From Erwinia billingiae Eb661 (GTDB taxonomy: Bacteria > Pseudomonadota > Gammaproteobacteria > Enterobacterales > Enterobacteriaceae), in assembly GCF_000196615.1 (NCBI RefSeq), contig NC_014304.1:38324-102323 (forward strand): 64,000 bases of DNA, written 5' to 3'. The notes under the pieces were generated by a model. It was given only the letters and a program-made list of their open reading frames with translations. It was not told the origin of the DNA and searched no databases. The position numbers and the translations under genes are program-made. Every line of letters starts with the position of its first letter. Positions within the stretch are counted from its first letter, which is position 1. Of this stretch, positions 24,606-33,903 are shown in pieces.

Positions 24606-26672
24606 TCAACCTTTCTGACTTTGCAGCTGAATGGTCGCCGGTACCGACGCGGAGCCTCTCTTCGCTTTGCCACCCCCCCGGGATTTCCCCGCCGCCTGAC
24701 GTCGGGTTTTACGGTTCGTCTCACCAACGATCCCCTTACAGTCCGGAAACTTCATGCAGCCCCAGAACTTATCCTCTTTATTCTTGCGCTGTTGAGTCGG
24801 TCCGCCGCACTTAGGACAGGAAGGTCCGACCGGTACCGTAATTTTAAAGGCAGCGACACGCCCTTTTTCAATAAGATGCCGGGTCCACTGTGTTTGCTTT
24901 TGCATAAAATCACTGAGCCCGCTTTTGCCTTGGGCAATATCATCCAGCGCCTGCTCCCAAAGGGCTGTCATGCCCGGGCTGGTCAGCGTTTCAGGCAATG
25001 CCGCGATAAGTTCCCGCGCCATCTGAGTGGCCTGGATAAATTTGCCCTTTTTCTCCAAGAAACCCCGTTTAAACAGCGTTTCCAGTACGCCGCTGCGCGT
25101 CGCTTCCGTTCCCAGTCCTGCGTTATCGCGCAGCACCTTCTTGAGCTGAGGATCCGTGACCAGGCTGGCCGCGTTTTTCATGGCGGCAATAAGCGTTCCT
25201 TCCGTATGATGCGGCGGCGCTTTGGTCATATTATCTTTGACGTCGGCACCGGTGACGCTGCAGACGCTCCCCTGCTCCAGCGCAGGCAGCTGGGCGGCGG
25301 ACTCCTTATCTTCTTCCCCCTCTTCGGACAATTGGCCGCTGAAGAGTGATTTCCACCCGGCATGAATCATCACGCGCCCGCGCGTGCGGAAAAGCTGATT
25401 CCCAATGTTGAAGGTGGCATCCGTCACATCAGATTCCTGCAGCGGCATAAACTGGGCCAGATAGTGCAGCCGGATAAGAGAGTAGACTTTGAGCTCTTTC
25501 GCGTTCAGCTTTGCTATTTCGAATGGCTGTCGAGTCGGGATAATCGCGTGGTGCGCGGTAATTTTCTTGTCGTTCCAGACGCGCGAGGTAAATGCGGTAT
25601 CAAGACGGGCAAGCTCGGGGGTGATAGACGGATCGGAGTGCTGTATGGCTTGGAGCACGTCCCTGACCTCTTCGCGCATCGAAACGGGCAGATAACCGCA
25701 GTCTGTCCGCGGATAGGTCGTCGCCTTATGCGTTTCATACAGCGACTGGGCTATTGAGAGCACCTCATTAGCCCCAAAACCCCATTTCTTGTTGCAGACT
25801 TCCATCAGCGTGCCGAGAGTAAAACACAGCGGTGCCGGCGTTTTATCGCGCTTTTTCTCAACGGAGATCACGCTGCCGCTGCCAGCTTTCTGGCAGAGCT
25901 GCTGAACAGCCTGGGCAATCGGATGGTTAACACACCGCTTTTCATCGTCGCAGTATTGCGCCGCAGCAACCCATTCGGCCTCAAATGAAACATCGTCTTT
26001 TTGCAGCTGTGCTCTAACCTTCCACCACGGCTTCGGTGTGAAGCCCGCAATCTCAAGATCGCGGTTAACCACTATAGCGAGCGTGGGCGTCTGCACGCGC
26101 CCCACGGAAAACACCTCTGATACTCCGGCTTCACCCGCTTTCAGGGTATAAAGCCGCGTCAGGTTCATCCCGATAAGCCAGTCTGCCCGCGATCGACCGA
26201 CACCGGCCTGATAGAGCATTTCAGTCTTATCACCCGGCAACATTTCACCGAGGGCTTTTTTGATACTGGCTTCGTCCAGCGCGGAAAGCCACAATCGGCG
26301 GACGGCACCTCTGTAATTGCAATACTCCATCAGCTCGCGCGCGATCACTTCACCTTCACGATCGGCATCGGTCGCGATCACCACTTCACTGGCCTGCTTT
26401 AGAAGCTTTTTGATGACGGCAAACTGGTCGGCAGTGTCTTTTTTTACGGTCATTTGCCAGCGGTCCGGGATAATTGGCAGCACCTCCGCTCTCCACGGAC
26501 GGCCAAACTGCTCGCCGTAAATTTCAGGCGTGGCCGTTTCAAGCAAATGCCCCACAGCCCACGTCACCGTGATGTTACCGCCGTTAATACATCCCTGCCC
26601 GCGCTGGCTCACACCCAGCACGCGGGCAATATCTTTAGCCTGAGAGGGTTTTTCACATAGATAAAGCTGCAT
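24606..26672 (-). CDS. topB: DNA topoisomerase III (TopB), ICE type
   Basis: Type IA topoisomerase of 688 aa that decatenates and relaxes DNA. The TOPRIM domain is at the N-terminus (LYLCEKPSQAKDIARVLG, then VIATDADREGEVIA), and the catalytic Tyr lies in TTYPRTDCGYL near residue 330. One four-Cys zinc finger is at the C-terminus (CPKCGGPTQQ ... CMKFPDCKG). The start at 26672 has GGAGG upstream. The gene is a fixed member of the SPI-7/PFGI-1 maintenance block. Confidence 0.95.
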   Translation of the reverse strand: MQLYLCEKPSQAKDIARVLGVSQRGQGCINGGNITVTWAVGHLLETATPEIYGEQFGRPWRAEVLPIIPDRWQMTVKKDTADQFAVIKKLLKQASEVVIATDADREGEVIARELMEYCNYRGAVRRLWLSALDEASIKKALGEMLPGDKTEMLYQAGVGRSRADWLIGMNLTRLYTLKAGEAGVSEVFSVGRVQTPTLAIVVNRDLEIAGFTPKPWWKVRAQLQKDDVSFEAEWVAAAQYCDDEKRCVNHPIAQAVQQLCQKAGSGSVISVEKKRDKTPAPLCFTLGTLMEVCNKKWGFGANEVLSIAQSLYETHKATTYPRTDCGYLPVSMREEVRDVLQAIQHSDPSITPELARLDTAFTSRVWNDKKITAHHAIIPTRQPFEIAKLNAKELKVYSLIRLHYLAQFMPLQESDVTDATFNIGNQLFRTRGRVMIHAGWKSLFSGQLSEEGEEDKESAAQLPALEQGSVCSVTGADVKDNMTKAPPHHTEGTLIAAMKNAASLVTDPQLKKVLRDNAGLGTEATRSGVLETLFKRGFLEKKGKFIQATQMARELIAALPETLTSPGMTALWEQALDDIAQGKSGLSDFMQKQTQWTRHLIEKGRVAAFKITVPVGPSCPKCGGPTQQRKNKEDKFWGCMKFPDCKGIVGETNRKTRRQAAGKSRGGGKAKRGSASVPATIQLQSQKG

Positions 26673-26686
26673 GCTGGCCTCCGCTA

Positions 26687-27250
26687 TCAACGAGTCTGAC
26701 CAGAAGCAACCTGGCGAACCTGAGTCATAACGTTATTGAACGCGCTCCCGGTAAGATGCGATGCAACGGGAGATTTGTACGTCACATATACCCGCGTACC
26801 CGTGCCGTTCTTTTCCAGCTCGATTTCCATATGATCGTTGTCTCCCACATCACTGCCCATGCGATATGAACTTCCCGGAACGGCTTCCCAGACAGGATGA
26901 GCGTCCTCAATCGCTGCAGCACTCCACCTGCTGTTACGGTCTTTTGACCGGACACGCTCAATTTCCTCAGCACTGACATATCCATAGTGGCGCTTTAATC
27001 GCGCTGCGGCCGTGTCAATATCAACCGGCACGCTAAACTGTTTACTGGCGCTTTTACCGGAAGACCCGGATGCCTTTGTCAGCACCGGCATACCGTTGCC
27101 GGAATCCATTGAATCCGAACTATTACCGCGCAGGGTTTTACTGATACTGAATGCGGTATCGCTGATGTTCTTGTTCATGCTGGCAAAGTCAGTGCCGGCA
27201 CAGCCGCTGAGAAGGGCGCAGATAGCGCCTGAAATAAAAATTCTGTTCAA
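26687..27250 (-). CDS. Putative lipoprotein next to topB
   Basis: A 187 aa protein with a lipobox LLSGC near residue 17. It probably starts at TTG (27250), directly after the TAA of the upstream gene, with GAGGAC as SD. The C-terminal half (KRHYGYVSAEEIER ... HMEIELEKNGTGTRVYVTYKS) is a compact alpha/beta domain resembling BamC/NlpB-like lipoprotein domains. Its role in the ICE backbone is unknown. Confidence 0.75.
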   Translation of the reverse strand: MNRIFISGAICALLSGCAGTDFASMNKNISDTAFSISKTLRGNSSDSMDSGNGMPVLTKASGSSGKSASKQFSVPVDIDTAAARLKRHYGYVSAEEIERVRSKDRNSRWSAAAIEDAHPVWEAVPGSSYRMGSDVGDNDHMEIELEKNGTGTRVYVTYKSPVASHLTGSAFNNVMTQVRQVASGQTR

Positions 27251-27964
27251 TTAATCGTCCTCAGAGGTAACGGCAGTAAGTGGTGAGAATGAAGAGCGTT
27301 TTTTACCCGACATAACGTCCGGGTCAGGTTGCCCCAGACGTTTGATGGCATCCTGACCACGCGCCGTTTTGTTAGTGATATCCTCGTACGTAACCGGCAC
27401 GGTCCGGTAATTCTTAATCAGACCGTATACGACCCGAATGGCTTTACTGCCCTTTTCCAGAAAGTCATCGCGCTGAGAACGCGAAATCAGACCGTAATGA
27501 AATGCCTGAAAGGCTTTGAGTGCTAATTGGTCGTAATGGACTAATAGCCACACGCAGCGATAGCCCAAAGGTGAGCGGCTGAACACATCAAGGTTAAGCG
27601 GCTCGGAGGAAGTGACTTCTGAGATGGTGACGCCAGGCGGGACAGCAGCCGTGAATTTTCCTAACTTGTTAACCTGTTTTTCAACGTTCGCCGTTGCATG
27701 CTCAATGGCCTCCTCAAGTTCAACCAGCATCTGTTCACCGAAGGGATTACCGGCAGCGGCATCACGCCCTGCATAACCTGCGCGTTGGATAACCTCCGGC
27801 ATTCCAGGGATTTTTGGCCGCTTATCCGGATTGCGCTTTTCGTCAGAACGATCGCGCCCTTCCCAGAGCCTGATTGCATAATGTGAGTGCAGCTCGATAG
27901 TCAGCGTGGATACTAATCCGCCAGACCGTCGAGGTGCTGATTGAGGTGTTGTCTGCTCGGCCAT
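27251..27964 (-). CDS. ICE protein, TIGR03761 (PFL_4669) family
   Basis: A 237 aa protein of the ICE maintenance block. The start MAEQTTPQSAPRR has AGGAG upstream. Family features are SGGLVSTLTIELHSHYAIRLWEGR near the N-terminus and NLDVFSRSPLGYRCVWLLVHYDQL in the middle. No known enzymatic motif; DNA binding or replication support is assumed from its company. Confidence 0.82.
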   Translation of the reverse strand: MAEQTTPQSAPRRSGGLVSTLTIELHSHYAIRLWEGRDRSDEKRNPDKRPKIPGMPEVIQRAGYAGRDAAAGNPFGEQMLVELEEAIEHATANVEKQVNKLGKFTAAVPPGVTISEVTSSEPLNLDVFSRSPLGYRCVWLLVHYDQLALKAFQAFHYGLISRSQRDDFLEKGSKAIRVVYGLIKNYRTVPVTYEDITNKTARGQDAIKRLGQPDPDVMSGKKRSSFSPLTAVTSEDD

Positions 27965-28093
27965 AGCTGTCTCCTGATTGGCAAAGGCTTTCGTTAAGTA
28001 AGCTGGAATCCTCATTCCTGAGAGGACCGTAAACAATCCAAAACCAGATTTTCAAAACGCAAAATTTGTTTACTACAAGACCTGATTAATTAA

Positions 28094-28198
28094 TGACCGG
28101 TGTTGCACAGTGCAATGATGGTCATTTTTTAATCAGTGTTGCGCCGTGCAACACTGGTCGTTTTTTAATCACCACTGCACCGCGCAACACTTTTTTTT
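28094..28198. repeat. Cluster of three related hairpins with T runs
   Basis: Three variants of GTGTTGC..C.GTGCA occur at about 28100, 28136 and (inverted) 28174. Each forms or part-forms a hairpin (GTTGCGCCGTGCAAC), and two are followed by TTTTTTAATCA and the third by eight T. The cluster lies between the STY4528-like and TIGR03761 genes. It may stop transcription or bind a regulator. Confidence 0.55.
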
Positions 28199-28253
28199 AT
28201 TAACCTTCACAGCACTGAGGGGCACCATTGAAACTTTGATATTGGCCGACTTG

Positions 28254-29441
28254 TCATTTCTTCTGTGTTCCAACAGACACGCGAAGACTTTGAACGATTT
28301 CCCTGACACGCTCTTCACTGCACGTCTGTCGGTTTTCAGGATGGGAAGGCTTAAAGGGACGCAGTTCAGGGCGTGATGACTGGCTTAGGTGATCAAATAC
28401 TTTTCGCCCACTATCAGAGGCATAAAGTTCCCCCTGACGGGCCTTTTTAAGCACCGTCAACAACCAGCCGAGCGGGTTTTGCAGGCTACCCTCGCGCTGT
28501 GCACGAATAACATTCGATAGCACGAGAGCGGATCGCTCTGGCGACAGCGCCTGCAACTGGCGGTTTACCATATCCCTGTCTTCAGGTTTCAGCAGAGATA
28601 CAAAGTCAACAGGCAGGCAAACCGAACCGGTTACGTATGTTTTATCTGTTGTATTAGTAGAACTACGTACGTAACTGTTCGGTTTCCGAACCTGGCTGCC
28701 GTTCCCCGCGTTATCACTATGTTCGGATCCCGAACTTGGTGTTTGCCCCTCTACTTTTATACTAAGTTCGGAATCCGAACCCGGGGAATGACCCGCCTGA
28801 GTGAATGCGGCACGACTGGCTAACTCATCAGGGATTTGTGCTGACCCCAAGCGAGCATCAATCATCTGTAGATAGCTACGGTGGTGATGCATATCGGGGG
28901 CAAGCCGGATTTCACTGATGATTGTTTTGGCCGTGGTGCTGATGGTGCGGTTACTACTTAGACAGGCTTCCGCCACAGTTTTAAGCCACTGCGGGTCAAA
29001 AGTTTCTGCATCGGAAAAGGATAAAGGCTCATCGTGCTGCGCGTAGATATTTCCTCTTACCCTCCCCTTTTCATCCCTGACGCGTTTACAGAGACTTAGC
29101 CAGCCGGTGATGCGCAGCATGAGTAGTATCCGACTGATGGTTTCTTTTGATGCTTTACCTTTTCCTGGTGTTGCTAACTGGAACTGCAATTCTTCATAGG
29201 ATGGAAAAACGGCACCTTCATTACTCAAAGCGTGCAGACGGATTATTATCCAGCCCATTTTGTCCAGCGGAGAGAGGCGCTGATCGAGAAGCAACCGGCG
29301 CGGCATGGAATCATGTATGTTCCCCGTGAACAACAGACCACCACGGACGTAGTTGTTTTGTTCTTCCGGTAAACGTGCTGTCAGCCGATCAGTTAATTTT
29401 GTGACTGCCTGATTGATAAGGCTGTCATCCGGTAATGTCAT
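28254..29441 (-). CDS. STY4528-like pathogenicity-island replication protein
   Basis: A 395 aa protein related to replication proteins of SPI-7-type islands. The N-terminal half looks like a winged-helix initiator domain (LDQRLSPLDKMGWIIIRLHAL, FPSYEELQFQLATPGKGKASKETISRILLMLRITGWLSLCKRVRD). A low-complexity central linker (about residues 215-265) carries three DNA palindromes GTTCGGNNNCCGAAC. The C-terminal part (YRNVIRAQREG-type helix, NPLGWLLTVLKKARQGE) is conserved in Rep-associated proteins. SD AAGGTG precedes the ATG. Confidence 0.8.
   Translation of the reverse strand: MTLPDDSLINQAVTKLTDRLTARLPEEQNNYVRGGLLFTGNIHDSMPRRLLLDQRLSPLDKMGWIIIRLHALSNEGAVFPSYEELQFQLATPGKGKASKETISRILLMLRITGWLSLCKRVRDEKGRVRGNIYAQHDEPLSFSDAETFDPQWLKTVAEACLSSNRTISTTAKTIISEIRLAPDMHHHRSYLQMIDARLGSAQIPDELASRAAFTQAGHSPGSDSELSIKVEGQTPSSGSEHSDNAGNGSQVRKPNSYVRSSTNTTDKTYVTGSVCLPVDFVSLLKPEDRDMVNRQLQALSPERSALVLSNVIRAQREGSLQNPLGWLLTVLKKARQGELYASDSGRKVFDHLSQSSRPELRPFKPSHPENRQTCSEERVREIVQSLRVSVGTQKK
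28677..28780. repeat. Three intragenic palindromes GTTCGGNNNCCGAAC
   Basis: Copies at 28677-28691, 28721-28735 and 28766-28780, spaced 44 and 45 bp (start to start). They lie inside the STY4528-like gene; the third is read in a different frame from the other two, so the DNA, not the protein, is conserved. They may be iterons or operator sites. Confidence 0.7.
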
Positions 29442-29517
29442 TATTCACCTTCTGAATACAAAAAATGCTGAGCGCTGCACCTATTGGGAGGCCATCGCTC
29501 AGCATTCTGACTACGTT

Positions 29518-29766
29518 TTAGTTACGCATAGCCGTGTTATAGCGCTCATGATTCATCATCTCCCAGGTGCGCCCTTCATCACGGCTAAGCAGACGCCAGA
29601 ACGGGCCAAGATCGATTTTGTAATAGCCAGTTCTGTTTTCATTTAGACGCTTGTAATTTCGCTCACCCTGCCAGAATCGCAGAACTGCGCCGGCCGCTTT
29701 TTTACGCAGTGATGATGGAACCGTCACTGGAGCTTTAAGACCCGGTATGATTTCGTTAAACCGCAC
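29518..29766 (-). CDS. ParE-like small protein of the ICE maintenance block
   Basis: An 82 aa protein. The GTG start at 29766 has GGAGG five nt upstream. The segment YKRLNENRTGYYKIDLGPFWRLLSRDEGRTWEMMNHERYN resembles ParE/RelE-like folds (strand-rich with a WRLL core), but no partner antitoxin is adjacent. It lies between the STY4528-like and DUF2857 genes, where SPI-7 relatives have a protein of the same size. Toxin activity is not shown. Confidence 0.6.
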   Translation of the reverse strand: MRFNEIIPGLKAPVTVPSSLRKKAAGAVLRFWQGERNYKRLNENRTGYYKIDLGPFWRLLSRDEGRTWEMMNHERYNTAMRN

Positions 29767-29811
29767 TTGCGCCTCCAACTGATTACAGTGAATTTTTTCT
29801 AGGGATTTGTG

Positions 29812-30396
29812 TCATGCTCTTCTCCGGGTTGCGGCTGTCAGATTTTCATTTTCCCACCTAAGAACTGTGTTCCAAACGGCAGTAAGCGAGATATCCATCT
29901 GTTCAGCAGCAAGCAGCATCAAATCCAGCCCTTCGTCCGAATCACTACGAAGTGTTTTATTGTCATTTGTCGCCCAAATCTCCCATAGTTCGGTACTCTG
30001 CTCATCGCTAAGAACGGTTCCCCGACCTGCACGAACCTTTATGCCCGCGATCCGACGACGCGCTGCTACATCATTGCTCATTAGGCCGAAAAAGTGCTCC
30101 ATGAGTTTGATTGATCCCCCGAGCGCCAGAGCCCGGTCGATCCTTTGCTTACGCGTTTGTTCTTCTCTTGCTTGTGTCATCAGCCGTGCAAGGTTGTCTT
30201 GATTTATCTGAAACGAAAGCACTGAAACTTCGCTATTGATGATGTAATGGATATCTTCAATGGTCATGTCCTTCAGCGTTGCAATCTCTTCAGAAGTAAG
30301 CCCCATTTTGTCACAGCGACGTATAAACCCGTTTTTAAGCTCCATAACCAAGTCAAGCAAGAAGCCATTCGCAGCGCGGGAGAGGTTCGTGTTCAT
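29812..30396 (-). CDS. DUF2857 family ICE protein
   Basis: A 194 aa protein with the DUF2857 pattern: NGFLLDLVMELKNGFIRRCDKMGLTSEEI, SVLSFQINQDNLARLMTQAREEQ and the C-terminal TAVWNTVLRWENE helix. SD AAGGG lies eight nt before the ATG, inside the end of parB. Probably DNA-binding (helical, basic), linked to ICE partition and replication. Confidence 0.82.
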   Translation of the reverse strand: MNTNLSRAANGFLLDLVMELKNGFIRRCDKMGLTSEEIATLKDMTIEDIHYIINSEVSVLSFQINQDNLARLMTQAREEQTRKQRIDRALALGGSIKLMEHFFGLMSNDVAARRRIAGIKVRAGRGTVLSDEQSTELWEIWATNDNKTLRSDSDEGLDLMLLAAEQMDISLTAVWNTVLRWENENLTAATRRRA

Positions 30397-30399
30397 CAG

Positions 30400-31929
30400 T
30401 TACCCTTCATTTACAGGAACAATAGAGGCAGCGCTTTGCCGCTGCAGTTCGCGGAGACGACGAAGGATCCTGATTAGCCTAAAAACACTCAGGGTTTGCT
30501 CGTCATCAAAAACTGGTGTGGCTGATTTAGATGACCCGATCAGCAATTTAGTATTTATGTTCACAGCATCCGGATAGGGCGCATCTACTGCCAGCGAAGC
30601 AAGGAATGAAGCTACAATATGAGCATCATCTGCAGGCACAGATAGACGGTAGCCAAGCTGTGATGCATTTTCATTTGAGACTTCTAAGGCATCACCACAA
30701 CCATGTGCACTGGCTACATCCCAGCACAAACGCCAGGCAATACTTTGCAGATGCTCAATATCATCTTGAAGGGCACTTACGTGCCAGAGGGGATTGCTGT
30801 CTGGTTGAGTAAATGGTTCTAACAAATCATCCTGATTTTGCGTTACGTAGGTTTCGTCTTCCCGACTCCCCAAAGAAGATGAATCCTTGGATTCATTGTT
30901 TACAGAAGATTGCTGAGTATTTAGAAAGTTACCCTTGTCAGCATTTTCACAGTGCGCTAAATCATCTGAAGGAAGCTCATCAGAAGGCTGAATTGGTTCT
31001 GCTGTTACATCATCATTTGCCACTATTAATGACGTGGCAGGTAAGGCGGGGGAGACAGAAAAAGCTATGTCTTCCGCAGGTTCTACTTTTGCTTTATCAG
31101 CACCGCGTAGCTCAAGTAACCAGCCATCATAATCGAGCTCATTGCATGGAAAAGCATTAGTCAGATCACCAATGAATTCATCAGTGAACATTTCGATTGA
31201 CCACAACTCAGGGTCATCAAATTTCCGGCAGCATTCACCAAACACATCGTTGAAGCTGTATTCAGTACCAACATTATTTTCAAAGAGATACTTATCCCAA
31301 ATTGCTTCAGCGCCATGTCGAAGTTTGAGCAATTTTCGAAGCTCACGTCCACCAAACCCCGACGCAAGCAATACAGGCATCCATGGATAGATATTCGTCA
31401 CCACATCTTCCATTCGACTTACGCTGGAAAAATGCACTGGTAGGCCGGTGTTGGTCAGTTCAGTAGCTAATTCACGCAAAGAGATTTTTTTTCCACGCTC
31501 TTCTTCAAGCAGTAATCGCGCTTCACTTACAGATATGGCCTTATCAATGAAAGTCAGCTGTCCATGTGTTTCATTTTCAGCAAGGTGCCCTGCAAGGCAT
31601 TGAAAACGACCAGGCCAAGGTTTTTCAATACAGGTCATTCGGAAGAAACGCTGATCTCCAGTTTCATCCCAAAGCTCACGCATGATGGTGTAACGAGTGT
31701 TGCCACCATCGCTAAAAGTCCACTTACCATCGGGAAGGCGTGGGTCACGCGTCACAAAAGGTACAGAATTGAGTCCGCGTGCGCGTATCGATGCTTTCAA
31801 ATCATCAAACAGAGGATTACGGCTTTTACGCGGGTTATCGGGATTTACACATAGGTCATCGAGTGTGAAAACCCTTGCGAAAGTTCCATTATGTCCGGTC
31901 GAATTCTCAATAACTTGAAGTTTTGTCAT
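30400..31929 (-). CDS. ParB-family protein of the ICE (TIGR03764 type)
   Basis: A 509 aa ParB-like protein. The N-terminal ParB/Srx-type domain has LDDLCVNPDNPRKSRNPLFDDLKASIRARGL and FSDGGNTRYTIMREL (the GGxxR nucleotide-binding motif as GGNTR). An HTH-like region follows (KKISLRELATELTNTGLPVHFSSVSRMEDVV). The last 200 residues form a long acidic linker and a small C-terminal domain. It overlaps dnaB (ATGA). No ParA gene is found beside it in this window. Confidence 0.87.
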   Translation of the reverse strand: MTKLQVIENSTGHNGTFARVFTLDDLCVNPDNPRKSRNPLFDDLKASIRARGLNSVPFVTRDPRLPDGKWTFSDGGNTRYTIMRELWDETGDQRFFRMTCIEKPWPGRFQCLAGHLAENETHGQLTFIDKAISVSEARLLLEEERGKKISLRELATELTNTGLPVHFSSVSRMEDVVTNIYPWMPVLLASGFGGRELRKLLKLRHGAEAIWDKYLFENNVGTEYSFNDVFGECCRKFDDPELWSIEMFTDEFIGDLTNAFPCNELDYDGWLLELRGADKAKVEPAEDIAFSVSPALPATSLIVANDDVTAEPIQPSDELPSDDLAHCENADKGNFLNTQQSSVNNESKDSSSLGSREDETYVTQNQDDLLEPFTQPDSNPLWHVSALQDDIEHLQSIAWRLCWDVASAHGCGDALEVSNENASQLGYRLSVPADDAHIVASFLASLAVDAPYPDAVNINTKLLIGSSKSATPVFDDEQTLSVFRLIRILRRLRELQRQSAASIVPVNEG

Positions 31930-33314
31930 TGCCCAGAACTCCTGAAGTTGTAACCGAGGTCATACCCTCCCTCAGGGTATTCACTGAAGAGAGTAAACTT
32001 ACCGTCAAATTGCGTTTTGATTGTGCCCGTTGGCCCCTGACGCTGCTTACTGATAATGATTTCAGCCTGACCTGGATGTGCCGTGTTGGTGTTGTAAACC
32101 TCATCGCGGTAAATAAAAGCAATAAGGTCAGCATCCTGTTCGAGTGCTCCTGAGTCCCGAAGGTCTCCATTGTTGGGACGTTTATCGGCTCGCTGCTCAA
32201 CCTGACGGTTGAGCTGAGACAGAGCAAGAACTGGACAGCCTAGCTCTTTACCCAGCGCTTTAAGCGATCGGGAAATCTCCGCAATTTCTTGCGTTCTGTT
32301 TTCCATATCTGGACATCGCATAAGCTGAAGATAATCAACCATGATTAGAGATGGTTTTCCGTACTTACGAACATAGCGACGAGCGCGGGTGCGAAGAGTT
32401 GCCGGTGTCTGAGAGCTGTTGTCATCAATAATGAGACGATCGCGCCAGGCAGCGATTTCTTTTGCTCCCTGACTGATGCGTCCCCAATCTTCGTCACTCA
32501 AGTTGCCACTACGAAGATTGGTAAGATCAACACGGCTACGCATTGATAGCATGCGCATGGTCAGCTGATCGGTTGGCATTTCAATGCTGAAAATAAAAAC
32601 AGCTTCCTGCGGCCTGCTTTCGATTGCACCGATGCACCAACTGACGGCCAAGGATGTTTTCCCCATAGAGGGACGCGCAGCAAGAAGAATCAAGTCTCCT
32701 GGTTGTAAGCCACAAGTCATGAAATCTAATTCAGACATACCTGTGGATGTACCAGTGATACCGTTTTCAATCGCGGTAGCCAATTCGAGCTTGCTTAGCA
32801 CTTGGTCAAGGGCAAACAAAATCTCTGATTCGCACTCGTTTGCGCTTACGCCCTGCTCACTAAGTTCGAAAAGGGCATCTTCAGCATGCTCGGCAACTTC
32901 TCGTGAATTCAATCGATTAGCATGAATATCAGCTACAAGGCTATTGCCGATTATTTGCAGAGCTCGCAAACGGCTCTTTTCGATAACGATGGCCGCATAA
33001 CCAAGAATGTTTGCGGCTGAAGGTGTGTTCTTGCTTAACTCGGCTAAATAGGCAAACCCGCCACAATGATCTAGCGCTCCCTCATGCTCCAGCTTTTCGC
33101 TAAGGGTAATAAGATCAATAGGCGAGGATTTTGAAGACAATACGCTCATTGCTTTGAATATATGGCGATGGGCAGCAAGGAAGAAATCCTGAGTTTTCAA
33201 CAGAAGATTAATTTCATCCCAACGATCATTATCCAGCATCAACGCACCTAAAACGCATTGTTCGGCTTCTGTCGAGATCGGTACATCTAACGAAGTGGCA
33301 GGCTGCTTTAGCAT
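31926..33314 (-). CDS. dnaB: DnaB-like replicative helicase
   Basis: Hexameric 5'-3' helicase of 462 aa. The N-terminal domain (STEAEQCVLGALMLDNDRWDEI) and RecA-like domain (Walker A ARPSMGKTSLAVSW near residue 225, LIMVDYLQLM as Walker B, ALSQLNRQVEQRADKRPNNGDLRDSG, EQDADLIAFIYRDEVY) are complete and very close to chromosomal DnaB. ATG at 33314 has GGAGG nine nt upstream. As the first large gene of the ICE maintenance operon it probably serves element replication. Confidence 0.94.
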   Translation of the reverse strand: MLKQPATSLDVPISTEAEQCVLGALMLDNDRWDEINLLLKTQDFFLAAHRHIFKAMSVLSSKSSPIDLITLSEKLEHEGALDHCGGFAYLAELSKNTPSAANILGYAAIVIEKSRLRALQIIGNSLVADIHANRLNSREVAEHAEDALFELSEQGVSANECESEILFALDQVLSKLELATAIENGITGTSTGMSELDFMTCGLQPGDLILLAARPSMGKTSLAVSWCIGAIESRPQEAVFIFSIEMPTDQLTMRMLSMRSRVDLTNLRSGNLSDEDWGRISQGAKEIAAWRDRLIIDDNSSQTPATLRTRARRYVRKYGKPSLIMVDYLQLMRCPDMENRTQEIAEISRSLKALGKELGCPVLALSQLNRQVEQRADKRPNNGDLRDSGALEQDADLIAFIYRDEVYNTNTAHPGQAEIIISKQRQGPTGTIKTQFDGKFTLFSEYPEGGYDLGYNFRSSGQ

Positions 33315-33370
33315 GTGTCTATTCCTCCACAAAATAAGTGGATTTCCTGAACTATGAATAATTGGGAGAG

Positions 33371-33574
33371 TTAACTAATGACGGGTTTATCCGTTAGCTC
33401 GCTAACGTATACGTCTAAGTATGTGTCGATCAGACCCTGAACGATTTTTGAAGCGCTGATAACACGGCCGGAGGCATGGGTTAGTTTCACCGCACATCCT
33501 TCAAGACTGCTACGTCTGGCTGGACCTATATAAATAATCGGTGCCGGTGAGCGTGATTGATTATGTGAGGGCAT
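33371..33574 (-). CDS. Small hypothetical protein before dnaB
   Basis: A 67 aa protein, not recognised. It has a good SD (GGAGACGAT before ATG) and lies just upstream of dnaB on the same strand. IIYIGPARRSSLEGCAVKLTHASGRVISASKIVQGLIDTYLDVYV suggests a small alpha/beta domain. It may be a regulator or a remnant of the ParA-side gene seen in related elements. Confidence 0.55.
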   Translation of the reverse strand: MPSHNQSRSPAPIIYIGPARRSSLEGCAVKLTHASGRVISASKIVQGLIDTYLDVYVSELTDKPVIS

Positions 33575-33903
33575 ATCGTCTCCAAGTTAAGTTTTACTTA
33601 GGAATCTCCTTAACCCAAATAAGGCTAAGATTCTTCAATTTGCTAAAACGGACCGGAATCCCTGATTGCTCAAAAACCCCTATCGGTTCACTTCCGATTG
33701 GGTTACGCCCTCACTTCTCACGTAAAAGTGTCAAGGAAAGGTCATTTTATGATAATGTTTAACACTAAATTTCTTAACTTTTTACATATTACCATCACTA
33801 ATGGCTTTTATGCAATTTTTTCCCATTCACCAGGAATTATTCCCAAACCTAATGCAGCTTTTTCCTTTAAAATCATTACAATAATTTCCGTTAAGGAATG
33901 CGA
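33575..33903. promoter_or_regulatory. Divergent promoter region with an inverted repeat
   Basis: This 330-bp AT-rich gap separates the minus-strand dnaB operon from the plus-strand regulator operon. At 33675-33704 an interrupted inverted repeat pairs AACCC with GGGTT and ATCGG with CCGAT. It could be an operator for the adjacent HTH-like regulator. No gene with a convincing start was found inside. Confidence 0.45.
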
